Assembly: GCA_002632265.1 (NCBI GenBank)
Contig: NQOV01000007.1
Span: 181,583 to 245,582 of the forward strand
Direction of reading: 5' to 3'
DNA: 64,000 nucleotides
DNA from: Rhodospirillaceae bacterium MC!
GTDB taxonomy: Bacteria; Pseudomonadota; Alphaproteobacteria; MC1
Part shown: piece by piece, positions 16,507 to 24,679 of the stretch
How positions within the stretch are numbered: the first letter of the stretch is position 1
Layout of the letters: the number at the start of each line of letters is the position of its first letter
Program-made: the position numbers and the translations under genes
The notes under the pieces: model-generated
What the model saw: the letters and a program-made list of their open reading frames with translations, nothing else
Told to the model about the DNA's origin: nothing
Database searches by the model: none

Positions 16507-17895
16507 TTATTCTTTTGATTTATTTGGTTTGGTTACGTGTCTCATCACTAATTTTTTACCGAAGAATGTGAATGATATCATCAAGATAACGCTACCGACT
16601 GCTACAATAGCAGAGAGAATTAAATATGTATGAGAAAAACCATAAACATCAAAGGATTTACCAATCGCAGGGCTTTCAAGGAAACTGCCGAAATTATTAA
16701 TTAACTGAAAGCCGATCAAAAACACCATACCATTAGTTTTAATATTAAAATATACTTCAATATAAGCCAATACTGCCACTACAACCAAAGGATTAATAGA
16801 CGCAAATATTAAGCGTGCAATTATTATAATCGTCTTACTGTGCATAACCCCCGCAAAACCTGATACAAATAAGAATATGGAAATGGCAAAAGCTAACACG
16901 ACCATAGCTCTTTGTGGTCCTATTTTCTTTATTACTTTTGATGAATACATACTCAAAACAAAAGCAATAGCCGAAACTGGTACACCAAGCATGGAAATTA
17001 ATTGAATGGCAAAGGCGTGGCTCTCCTTATCTGATCCATAGAAAGTAAGGAAATATCTACCAAATTGTCCATTTTGTGTATATAGAACCACAACAATAAC
17101 CAAATTAAAGAGAATTAGATTATATAAACATTTATTTTTAAGCAATTTAAAATAGTCTTTAAATTTAGCTTTTGCATCAGGAATAACCTTACCAGCGGTT
17201 GAACCGTCTTCATGAGAGACTTCTTCCACTTCAAAAGAATTGATTTTTAAGGAAATAACAAAGGCTAATAATACAAATGCAAGAATACTCACAAAATAAA
17301 ATGTGTATATCGCACCATATACATAAAGAATCCCACTAATAGGGGCCATAACCCCCCACCCTGCAAGACCGGCCGCATTCACAATCCCAAATGTACCGCC
17401 ATGTGCTCGCACAAAACGATCACAATAACTACAGATCACCCCTGCCCCTGCATAAAACATGAATCCTAAATATACACCACCTAACAGAGCAGTTACATAT
17501 AAATATGGATGTGTTGTTGTGGTGGTTGCTACACCATTTACAGTAGTAGTTACTTCATGGGTAACTCTTAATAACGGTCCATAAACAAATTGAAAAAATG
17601 GGCCTGTACCCACCGCTAATAAGGTAATTGCATAAAGCAAATGCTTTCTTAATAATAATTTATCTAAAAAATAACCAAAAAACGGTTTAAAAATTATGGC
17701 TACTCCACCTTTTAAACCAAGTAATAAACCAATTTCAACTCCATTTAAATGTATTTTATCTTGCAACCAAATGGCAAAGATATCACCTGCAATCGACGCC
17801 ACCAAACAAGCATGTAAAAAATTAACCATGCTGATTTTAAAAGTTGCCATTCGTGGGCTATCTGGTTGGAGGTGTTTTTTTACTGTATCTATCAT
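16507..17895 (-). CDS. LacY-family MFS permease, paralogue 1
   Basis: The 462-residue, 12-helix transporter is related to the oligosaccharide:proton symporter (LacY) family. Recognisable positions are IWLQDKIHL (LacY IWLHDINHI), LLLGLKGGVAIIFKPFFGYF followed by DKLLLRKHLLY (LacY loop 2-3), FFQFVYGPLL, GGVYLGFMFYAGAG and GLAGWGV. By-eye alignment shows that LacY residues E126, R142, R144, R302, H322 and E325 are not conserved: the stretch reads GAGVICSYCDRFV, then FGIVNAAG, and IFASINP for helix X. Fold and topology are therefore LacY-like, while substrate and coupling cannot be inferred. The start is fixed by AAAGGAGAG six nt before ATG. A variable acidic loop (about 225-240) separates the halves. 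Confidence 0.8.
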   Translation of the reverse strand: MIDTVKKHLQPDSPRMATFKISMVNFLHACLVASIAGDIFAIWLQDKIHLNGVEIGLLLGLKGGVAIIFKPFFGYFLDKLLLRKHLLYAITLLAVGTGPFFQFVYGPLLRVTHEVTTTVNGVATTTTTHPYLYVTALLGGVYLGFMFYAGAGVICSYCDRFVRAHGGTFGIVNAAGLAGWGVMAPISGILYVYGAIYTFYFVSILAFVLLAFVISLKINSFEVEEVSHEDGSTAGKVIPDAKAKFKDYFKLLKNKCLYNLILFNLVIVVVLYTQNGQFGRYFLTFYGSDKESHAFAIQLISMLGVPVSAIAFVLSMYSSKVIKKIGPQRAMVVLAFAISIFLFVSGFAGVMHSKTIIIIARLIFASINPLVVVAVLAYIEVYFNIKTNGMVFLIGFQLINNFGSFLESPAIGKSFDVYGFSHTYLILSAIVAVGSVILMISFTFFGKKLVMRHVTKPNKSKE

Positions 17896-18031
17896 GATAC
17901 TCTCCTTTTAAATATAATTTAATAGCTGAATTTCGACAATTTAATCTTGATATTTAAAATGAATATTTGACATACATCAATCAAGATTTTTTTAGAATTT
18001 AAATATAATCGATCATCAGCCTTGTATATAC

Positions 18032-18088
18032 AAGATAGCTTGCTAAACTATCTTATATTAAAATATCATATTATTTCATAATTGTCAA
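18032..18088 (-). promoter_or_regulatory. Permease 1 promoter with inverted repeat at the transcript start
   Basis: On the minus strand TTGACA (18088-18083), 17 nt, TATTTT (18065-18060). The predicted transcript begins with AAGATAG-N9-CTATCTT (18054-18032), which can be an operator or a 5' mRNA stem-loop. The same layout recurs before all four permeases. Confidence 0.65.
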
Positions 18089-18313
18089 GTAATATATATG
18101 AACCTATATAGTAAATAAATTTTTTTTACTATTTATATTTCACAATATAGATAGTAAAAATACACTGCTTTTATAAAATAGTATGTAGTATTTATTAGTG
18201 TAGTATTATATATCTTACAATTAGCAACTCATATTTCTTTACATTTTATATGGAGAAAATAAATATAAAAATCACAACTAATTTTATTCATATATCTAGA
18301 TTCTCCAAGACAA

Positions 18314-18348
18314 AAAAGCATATGACTAATAAGAAGTCGTATGCTTTT
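18314..18348 (-). terminator. Terminator of permease 2
   Basis: AAAAGCATATGACT (18314-18327) pairs with AGTCGTATGCTTTT (18335-18348), with one G-U pair. It is a shortened relative of the hairpin behind permease 1, so the terminator was duplicated with the gene. Confidence 0.7.
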
Positions 18349-18397
18349 GAGTTAGCTAGGAATAATTAAGATAAATTAATATTAATATTAATATTAA

Positions 18398-19771
18398 TTA
18401 TTCTTGTGGTTTATTTGGTTTGGTTACGTGTCTCATGACTATTTTTTTACTAAAGAAAGTAAATGATAGGATCAGAACAACGCCACTGACTGCTACAATA
18501 CAAGCTAGTGCTATATATGTATGGGCGAAACCGTAAACATCGAATGATTTACCGATTGCTGGACTTTCAAGGAAACTACCGAAGTTGTTCATTAATTGAA
18601 ATCCGATTAGATACACCATACCACTAATTTTCATATTAAAGTATACGGCAACATAAGCTAATACTGCTACAGTAATTAATGGGTTGATTGATGCGAAGAT
18701 TAAACGTGCGATGATGATAACTGCTTTACTGTGCATTAAACCCGCAAAGCCTGACACAAATAAGAATCCCGCCACTAAGAACGCCAATAGAACCATGGCT
18801 TTTTGCGGTCCAATTTTTGCTATTACTTTTGATGAGTACATACTCAAAACAAAAGCGATAGCCGAAACAGGTACACCAAGCATAGATATTAAGCGAATAG
18901 CAAAGGCATGGCTCTCTTTATCTGCACCCCAGAAAGTAAGGAAGTATCTACCAAATTGTCCACTTTGTGAGTATAAAACCACAACAATAAGCATATTAAA
19001 TAAAATCAAATTAAAGAAATTCTTACTTTTACATAGTCTAAAGTAATCTTTAAAGCTCGCACGTTTTTCAGGAATTACTTTTCCTGCGATTGCGTCTTCA
19101 CTTTCTGCCACTTCGTCCACTTCAAATGATTTAACTTTTAAAGAAAAAACAACGATTACGAATATAACTGCCAAAGCACTACAGAAATAGAATGTGTAAA
19201 TCGCACCATATACATAAAGGAAACCACTAATAGGGGCCATAACTCCCCAACCAGCAAGGTTAAAAGCGTTCACAATACCATATGTACCACCGTGAGCTCT
19301 TACAAAACGATCACAATAACTAAATATTACCGCAGATCCAGCATAGAACATGAATCCTAAATATATACCACCTAAAAGAGCGGTTAAATATAAATATGGA
19401 TGAGTTGTGGTAGTTACCCCATTAACGGTAGCAGTATGGGTAAAAGTTAATAGTGGTCCATAAATAAATTGGAAGAATGGTCCAGTACCTACGGCACAAA
19501 TTGCAATCGCATATATTAAATGCTTTCTTAACAATAATTTATCTAGGAAATAACCAAAGAACGGTTTAAAGAATATGGCAACACCACCTTTTAAACCCAG
19601 TAACAAACCGATTTCCGCACCATCTAGATGGATTTTATCTTGCAACCAAATGGCGAAGATATCCCCTGCAATGGAAGCTACTAAACAAGCGTGTAAAAAA
19701 CTAACCAAGCATATTTTTATGGTGGCTACTTTTTGACTGTCAGGGAGGTGTTTTTTTATTGTATCTATCAT
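18398..19771 (-). CDS. LacY-family MFS permease, paralogue 2
   Basis: This 457-residue copy is closest to paralogue 1; both end in KPNK(S/P)-type tails after VMRHVTKPNK. The signature segments IWLQDKIHL, GLKGGVAIFFKPFFGYF and GGIYLGFMFYAG are intact, and twelve hydrophobic helices are preserved without frameshift. It lacks three residues of the periplasmic loop between helices 3 and 4 (reads TFTHTATVNGVTTTTHPY). The sugar-site position equivalent to LacY E126 is Phe here and Cys in paralogue 1, so substrate preference may differ between copies. Ribosome-binding site and first codons equal those of paralogue 1. Confidence 0.8.
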   Translation of the reverse strand: MIDTIKKHLPDSQKVATIKICLVSFLHACLVASIAGDIFAIWLQDKIHLDGAEIGLLLGLKGGVAIFFKPFFGYFLDKLLLRKHLIYAIAICAVGTGPFFQFIYGPLLTFTHTATVNGVTTTTHPYLYLTALLGGIYLGFMFYAGSAVIFSYCDRFVRAHGGTYGIVNAFNLAGWGVMAPISGFLYVYGAIYTFYFCSALAVIFVIVVFSLKVKSFEVDEVAESEDAIAGKVIPEKRASFKDYFRLCKSKNFFNLILFNMLIVVVLYSQSGQFGRYFLTFWGADKESHAFAIRLISMLGVPVSAIAFVLSMYSSKVIAKIGPQKAMVLLAFLVAGFLFVSGFAGLMHSKAVIIIARLIFASINPLITVAVLAYVAVYFNMKISGMVYLIGFQLMNNFGSFLESPAIGKSFDVYGFAHTYIALACIVAVSGVVLILSFTFFSKKIVMRHVTKPNKPQE

Positions 19772-19941
19772 GATACTCTCCTTTTAAAAAATAATTTAAC
19801 AAGCCAACTTTCTAGAATTTATCTTGATATTTTTTTTATCTTGATATAATTTACCTTGATATTTTAGAATGAATATTTTAAGTTACATCAATCAAGAATC
19901 TTTTAAGCTCTAAATCTTTCGATTGTTGGCCTTGCATATAC

Positions 19942-19998
19942 AAGATAGCTTACTTTACTATCTTTTGTTAGCATATCATATTATATCGAACTTGTCAA
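19942..19998 (-). promoter_or_regulatory. Permease 2 promoter with inverted repeat at the transcript start
   Basis: Minus strand TTGACA (19998-19993), 17 nt, TATGCT (19975-19970), then AAGATAG-N9-CTATCTT at 19964-19942. The leader downstream also shares TTGATTGATGTA and ATATTCATT blocks with the permease 1 leader. Confidence 0.65.
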
Positions 19999-20204
19999 GT
20001 AATATATATATATTTATATAATAAATGTATATATATTACTATTTTAATTTGACGATAAAACAAATAAAAAACACTACTTTTATTAAATAGTATATAGTAT
20101 TTACTTACATGCTATATAGTATAGAGTTCTCTAATTAGTATTTTGTTACAATCTGCACATGCAAAATTAACTTACAATTACAACACTAAAGATTCTCACA
20201 AACT

Positions 20205-20241
20205 AAAAAGCATACGACTTACAAACGAAATCATATGCTTT
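20205..20241 (-). terminator. Degenerate terminator hairpin behind permease 3
   Basis: AAAAGCATACGACTT and AAATCATATGCTTT form an imperfect stem homologous to the terminators of permeases 1 and 2. It is now separated from the permease 3 stop codon by the inserted 115-nt repeats. Confidence 0.5.
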
Positions 20242-20261
20242 ATAAAAGTTCTTAAGTATTT

Positions 20262-20376
20262 GTTCTTAAGTGGGGCGTCGTGTACTACACGCTTACATAA
20301 GCCCCACTTAAGGGCATTAAATGAATGCTTTTTCACGCTCAAACATCTAAGGAGTGGGAAAAAGTACTTAGTTAAT
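20262..20376 (-). repeat. 115-nt structured repeat, distal copy
   Basis: One of two head-to-tail copies. It contains the perfect 12-bp stem CTTAAGTGGGGC / GCCCCACTTAAG (20265-20276 with 20301-20312), an inner CGTGT/ACACG stem, and a second imperfect hairpin built on GCTTTTTCACGCTC. Confidence 0.85.
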
Positions 20377-20486
20377 GTTCTTAAGTGGGGCGTCGTGTAC
20401 TACACGCCTACATAAGCCCCACTTAAGGGCATTAAATGAATGCTTTTTCACGCTCAAACATCTAAGGAGTGGGAAAAAGTACTTAG
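20377..20486 (-). repeat. 115-nt structured repeat, proximal copy
   Basis: This copy is identical to the copy at 20262 apart from one base in the loop (CGCCTA versus CGCTTA). Its end overlaps the stop codon of permease 3 (20483-20485), so the element supplies that stop. Confidence 0.85.
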
Positions 20487-21865
20487 CTTGTTTTGGTTTC
20501 AAGGTGTCTCATAACTAGCTTTTTACTAAAGAAAGTAAACGATATGAAAAGCAGAACTCCGCCAGATATTACAATGGCTGATAAAATCATGTATGTATGT
20601 CCGAATCCGTAGACATCAAAGGATTTACCTATAATGGGACTTTCGATAAAACTACCGAAGTTATTGATTAGATGAAATCCTAGCAAGAACACCATACCAT
20701 TAATTTTTGCATTGAAATACGAAGAAATATAGCCTAAAACTGCTACTGTAACTAGCGGATTTATTGAAGCAAACATAAAACGAGAAATGATTATAATAGT
20801 TCTACTGTGCATTTGTCCCGCAAGACCTGCAACAAATAAAAATAATGCTACACAGAAAGATAATATAAGCATTGCTCTTTGTGCTCCGATTTTTTCTATT
20901 ACTTTTGATGAGTATATACTTAAAACAAAAGCTATAACAGAAACAGGAACTCCTAGCATTGCCATAATTTGAATGGCGTGGGCATGGCTGGCGGTATCTG
21001 ATCCGTAGAATGTAAGGAAGTATCTACCGAACTGTCCGTGTTGTGAATATAAAACAACCACAACTAGCACATTAAATAGAATTAGATTATAGAAATTCTT
21101 ATTTTTAAGTAATTTAAAGTAATCTTTAAATTTAGCTCTTTCTTTGGGAATAACTTTTTTACCAGCGGAATCCTTATCGCTCTCTTTTAGATCTTGAACG
21201 TCAAATGAATCGACTTTTAAGGAATAGATTGCTCCTAATAATGCAAATGCTAAAACGCTGACAAAATAAAATGTGTATATTGCTCCATATACATAAAGGA
21301 AACCACTAATTGGGGCCATAACTCCCCAACCTGCAAGGTTAAAAGCGTTCACGATACCATATGTACCACCATGAGCTCTAATATAACGATCGCAATAACT
21401 AAATATTACCCCTGCCCCTGCATAAAACATGAATCCTAAATATAAACCACCTAATACAGCGGTTAAATATAAATATGGATGTGTTGTGGTTGTGGTTGCT
21501 ACACCATTTACAGTAGTAGTTACTTCATGGCTAATACTTAATAGCGGACCATAAACAAACTGGAAAAATGGACCCGTACCAATGGCAAATAGAGCTATTA
21601 AATATATTAAGTGTTTTCTTAATAATAATTTGTCTAAAAAATAACCAAAAAACGGCTTGAAAAATATGGCTACACCACCTTTTAGACCAAGCAAAAGACC
21701 AATCTCCGCACCGTCTAGATGTATTTTATCTTCTAACCAAATGGCAAAGATATTCCCTGCAATGGAAGCCACCAAACAAGCATGCAAAAACGCAACTAAA
21801 CATATTTTTATGGTTGCTACTCTTTGGCTATCAGGTTGGAGGTTTTTTTTAATTGTATCTCTCAT
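20483..21865 (-). CDS. LacY-family MFS permease, paralogue 3
   Basis: The 460-residue paralogue has all twelve membrane segments. Its C-terminus differs: after KLVMRH it ends LETKTS, and the stop codon lies inside the 115-nt repeat, suggesting that the repeat replaced the original end. Helix X region reads FMFASINP; LacY H322/E325 equivalents are absent as in the other copies. The central loop (about 225-240) is Asp/Ser/Lys-rich and differs in each paralogue. The start has AAAGGAGAG, as in copies 1 and 2. Confidence 0.8.
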   Translation of the reverse strand: MRDTIKKNLQPDSQRVATIKICLVAFLHACLVASIAGNIFAIWLEDKIHLDGAEIGLLLGLKGGVAIFFKPFFGYFLDKLLLRKHLIYLIALFAIGTGPFFQFVYGPLLSISHEVTTTVNGVATTTTTHPYLYLTAVLGGLYLGFMFYAGAGVIFSYCDRYIRAHGGTYGIVNAFNLAGWGVMAPISGFLYVYGAIYTFYFVSVLAFALLGAIYSLKVDSFDVQDLKESDKDSAGKKVIPKERAKFKDYFKLLKNKNFYNLILFNVLVVVVLYSQHGQFGRYFLTFYGSDTASHAHAIQIMAMLGVPVSVIAFVLSIYSSKVIEKIGAQRAMLILSFCVALFLFVAGLAGQMHSRTIIIISRFMFASINPLVTVAVLGYISSYFNAKINGMVFLLGFHLINNFGSFIESPIIGKSFDVYGFGHTYMILSAIVISGGVLLFISFTFFSKKLVMRHLETKTS

Positions 21866-21947
21866 GATACTCTCCTTTAAAAAAATAATTTAAATGACCA
21901 ATGATTTATTGTTGATATTTACATATCAGTTATTGGCTTTATATATG

Positions 21948-22002
21948 AAATAGCTTTTTAACTATCCTCTATTAAGGTATCATAATATATCGTATCTGTC
22001 AA
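21948..22002 (-). promoter_or_regulatory. Permease 3 promoter with inverted repeat at the transcript start
   Basis: Minus strand TTGACA (22002-21997), 17 nt, TACCTT (21979-21974). GGATAG-N8-CTATTT follows at the predicted start, a degenerate version of the inverted repeat in the other copies. Confidence 0.6.
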
Positions 22003-22364
22003 GTAATACATATACATTTATATATTAAGTAAATTTTTATTACTATTTGTATTTTACGATATATAAGATAAAAATATACTCTATTTAATATGTAGTATAT
22101 AGTATTTATCAATATATTATTGCGAATCTTATAATTAAAAATTCATATTTTATTACAATTTGTATATGCAAAATAAATATTAAAACAATAGGATACTACT
22201 TCCACTTATCTTAGATTCGCTCACAAACTAACAACACACATATTATTATACTTAATCATCTTTCATATAATATACGCTTTATACTATGCTCTCATCAAAA
22301 AGAGCGAGTTCTGCCGTGAGATGATATTCTTAAAACCACTTAGCAAAAATAATTAACAAAAAAC

Positions 22365-22441
22365 AAACCATTGTGATATAATAATCACAATGGTTTATTT
22401 CTACATTCTTAAAGTTTTTTGCTTAAATAGTCAAAAACTTT
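22365..22441 (-). terminator. Double terminator of permease 4
   Basis: Two hairpins follow the permease 4 stop on the minus strand: AAAGTTTTT/AAAAACTTT (22411-22441) and a perfect 13-bp stem AAACCATTGTGAT/ATCACAATGGTTT (22365-22396). The second is followed by a T-rich run on the minus strand. Confidence 0.75.
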
Positions 22442-22443
22442 AG

Positions 22444-23841
22444 TTATTTATCGATCTTGGTTTTTAGATGTCTCATAACTATTTTCTTATTTAAGAATGT
22501 TAATGATATGAAAATCACAATCGCACCCGCAGAAACTACCACGGCTAAAATTATAAAGGTGTTTGCAAACCCGTAATAATCAAATAATCTACCAATAATC
22601 GGATTTTCAATCAGACCACCTAAATTATTGATCAAATGAAAGCCGATCAAGAACACCATACCGTTAATTTTAGCATTGAAATATGAGGCAATGTAGCCCA
22701 ACACAACCACCGTAATTAAAGGATTTACTATGGCAAACAGTAAACGAGCTGTTATTATGATAGGTCTACTATGTATTTCCCCTGCACAACCAGCAATGAA
22801 GAAATATCCTGCTACGCAAAAAGATAATATGATCATACCTTTTTGCACGCCAATTTTATCAATAATCTTAGATGAATAAATACTAAACACAAAAGCAATA
22901 ATAGAAGCAGGAATCCCTAACCAAGACATGATTTGAATGGCATGGGCGTGGCTAATTTTATCAGTTCCATAGAATGTAAGGAAATATCTACCTGATTGTC
23001 CGTTCTGTACGTAAAAAACAACAACAATAAATATATTAAAGATTATAAGATTATAAAAGTTCTTATTTTTTAATAATCTAAAGTAATCTTTAAATTGAGC
23101 TTTTTCCTTGGGAATAACTTTATTGCGAACTGATTCGCTTTCTTCTTTGTCTTTTTCCTCTTTCTCTTCTTCCACATCAAAGGGACGAACATTTAAGGAG
23201 AAAATAACACCAAATAAGATAATTGCCAATCCACTTACAAAATAAAATGTGTATATCGCACCATATACATAAAGGAAACCACTAATTGGGGCCATAACTC
23301 CCCAACCAGCAAGGTTAAAAGCGTTCACAATACCATATGTACCACCATGAGCTCGGATATAACGATCGCAATAACTATAAATTACCCCTGTACCTGCATA
23401 AAACATGAATCCTAAATACAAACCACCTAAAAGAGCAGTTACATATAAATATGGATGTGTTGTACTTATGGTTGCAACCCCATCAACCATGTTAGTTACT
23501 TCATGGGTTGTCTTTAATAATGGTCCATAAATGAACTGAAAAAACGGCCCTGTACCAACCGCACATACGGCAATCGCATACATTAAATGCTTTTTTAACA
23601 ATAGTTTATCTAAGAAATAGCCAAAGAAAGGTTTAAAGAATATGGCTACACCACCTTTTAAACCTAACAGAATACCAATTTCTGTACCATTTAAATGTAT
23701 TTTATCTTGCAACCAGATGGCAAATATATCCCCTGCAATGGATGCCACTAAACAAGCATGTAAAAAACTAACCAAGCATATTTTTATGGTTGCTATGTTT
23801 TTACTATCTGGCTGGAGATGTTTTTTTAATGTGTCTATCAT
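22444..23841 (-). CDS. LacY-family MFS permease, paralogue 4
   Basis: The 465-residue most divergent copy is still colinear with the others (IWLQDKIHL, GLKGGVAIFFKPFFGYF, GGLYLGFMFYAG). The central loop is longer and strongly acidic (about residues 222-238: EEEKEEKDKEESES). Helix VII/X residues differ from the other copies (LLFAIVNP instead of FASINP). The ribosome-binding site is AAAGAAG rather than AAAGGAG, so translation may be weaker. It is the first of the array in the transcription direction and has its own promoter (23974-24029). Confidence 0.8.
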   Translation of the reverse strand: MIDTLKKHLQPDSKNIATIKICLVSFLHACLVASIAGDIFAIWLQDKIHLNGTEIGILLGLKGGVAIFFKPFFGYFLDKLLLKKHLMYAIAVCAVGTGPFFQFIYGPLLKTTHEVTNMVDGVATISTTHPYLYVTALLGGLYLGFMFYAGTGVIYSYCDRYIRAHGGTYGIVNAFNLAGWGVMAPISGFLYVYGAIYTFYFVSGLAIILFGVIFSLNVRPFDVEEEKEEKDKEESESVRNKVIPKEKAQFKDYFRLLKNKNFYNLIIFNIFIVVVFYVQNGQSGRYFLTFYGTDKISHAHAIQIMSWLGIPASIIAFVFSIYSSKIIDKIGVQKGMIILSFCVAGYFFIAGCAGEIHSRPIIITARLLFAIVNPLITVVVLGYIASYFNAKINGMVFLIGFHLINNLGGLIENPIIGRLFDYYGFANTFIILAVVVSAGAIVIFISLTFLNKKIVMRHLKTKIDK

Positions 23842-23973
23842 AATAGTCTTCTTTTAATTTAAAAATAATTTTACAACCAATTTGTGATATCTGTACTTAA
23901 TATATGTATATTATATATAAATAAAGAATCATTTTAAAGCGAGAATCTCTCACTTGTTGGCCATGTGTATATA

Positions 23974-24029
23974 AGATAGTATATAAAACTATCTAATGTT
24001 AAGATATCATACTATATCTTGTTAATCAA
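23974..24029 (-). promoter_or_regulatory. Permease 4 promoter with inverted repeat at the transcript start
   Basis: Minus strand TTGATT (24029-24024), 17 nt, TATCTT (24006-24001), followed by AGATAG-N9-CTATCT (23994-23974). Spacing relative to the start is the same as in the other three copies. Confidence 0.6.
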
Positions 24030-24320
24030 GTAATTTATTTATATTTACATATAAAATAAATTTTTATTACTACTTTCATAATAACAAAATAATATATTAA
24101 AACATATTATTTTTATAGTATACTATATACTACTTATTAAGATAGTATATGATTTATATTCCCCTATTTGTATTTTGTTACAATTTATATATACACAATT
24201 AAATTAGATTAAAACGAAATACTGTTAATTTATATATTAAGATTCGCTCATCCCTTATTGTCATTCCCCCATTATTGTCATTCCACATGATAACAGAACA
24301 TCATAAAGAAAATATGATTG

Positions 24321-24380
24321 TGTTGTGTTCTGTTGTCTTCTGTTGTATCCTGTTGTCTTACATTGTCTTAAATTGTGCTT
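24321..24380. repeat. 10-nt tandem repeat
   Basis: Six in-phase 10-nt units (TGTTGTCTTC and variants) run without gap; the last two are more degenerate. Confidence 0.75.
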
Positions 24381-24390
24381 ATCATTATTA

Positions 24391-24417
24391 TTGCTGGCCT
24401 ATATATTAGGCCAGCAA
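24391..24417. terminator. GGCC hairpin
   Basis: TTGCTGGCCTA pairs perfectly with TAGGCCAGCAA over a 5-nt loop. It is the counterpart of the 10382-10421 palindrome, with a base pair changed in both arms. It may be a terminator or a binding site. Confidence 0.45.
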
Positions 24418-24517
24418 ATACAAACATTAGAAATGATATATAATGAAGTGATATATAATGAATGTTTTGACTTGTAAAAGAGGATTATAATATGGAATAG
24501 CAATATGTCCAGCCAGA

Positions 24518-24557
24518 CATTCAACCATTCAACCATTCAATCATTCAGCCATTCAGC
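24518..24557. repeat. 8-nt tandem repeat
   Basis: Five consecutive 8-nt units: CATTCAAC twice, CATTCAAT, and CATTCAGC twice. Confidence 0.85.
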
Positions 24558-24679
24558 CAGCCAACAAAAGCAAGAGAAAAAAGTACACACAAGCCTAAAC
24601 CTGCATGTAACTTTTGATAGATATGTAACTTGTCTAACATCCCCAAGTTAGGAAAAGAAAGCCAACAAGCAAACCCCAT

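Larger units (their letters stand above)
17896..18397. other. Regulatory gap upstream of permease 1
   Basis: This AT-rich 502-nt gap holds the promoter, 5' inverted repeat and ~160-nt leader of permease 1 and the terminator of permease 2. The remainder (about 18090-18300) contains no gene I can support. Confidence 0.6.
19772..20261. other. Regulatory gap upstream of permease 2
   Basis: The gap holds the permease 2 leader and promoter (19942-19998), an AT-rich stretch, and a degenerate terminator-like hairpin at 20205-20241 that follows the permease 3 repeat array. No gene is supported here. Confidence 0.6.
21866..22443. other. Regulatory gap upstream of permease 3
   Basis: The gap contains the permease 3 leader and promoter (21948-22002) and, at its left end of transcription, the permease 4 terminators (22365-22441). 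The part 22010-22360 is AT-rich with no supported gene. TTCTGCCGTGAGATGA at about 22309 shares ten bases with the 6S-like RNA, which I regard as weak. Confidence 0.6.
23842..24679. other. Long intergenic region rich in short repeats
   Basis: The 838-nt gap has the permease 4 promoter and leader at its left. To the right are two tandem repeat arrays (24321-24380 with a 10-nt period, 24518-24557 with an 8-nt period) and a GGCC hairpin (24391-24417). I find no convincing gene or RNA in it. Confidence 0.65.

Noticed and set aside
20143-20415. Open frame of about 90 codons on the plus strand
   Set aside because: It runs through the terminator remnant and the palindromic repeats, has no ribosome-binding site and no recognisable product; the frame is a by-product of the repeat.
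22280-22330. Possible second 6S-like RNA (shares TCTGCCGTGA with the RNA at 237)
   Set aside because: Only about ten bases are shared, no full fold or clear promoter-terminator pair is visible, and chance similarity is likely.
16507-23841. Permease array considered as ATP/ADP translocases of intracellular bacteria
   Set aside because: The motifs match the LacY-type MFS layout and not the nucleotide transporter (Tlc) family.
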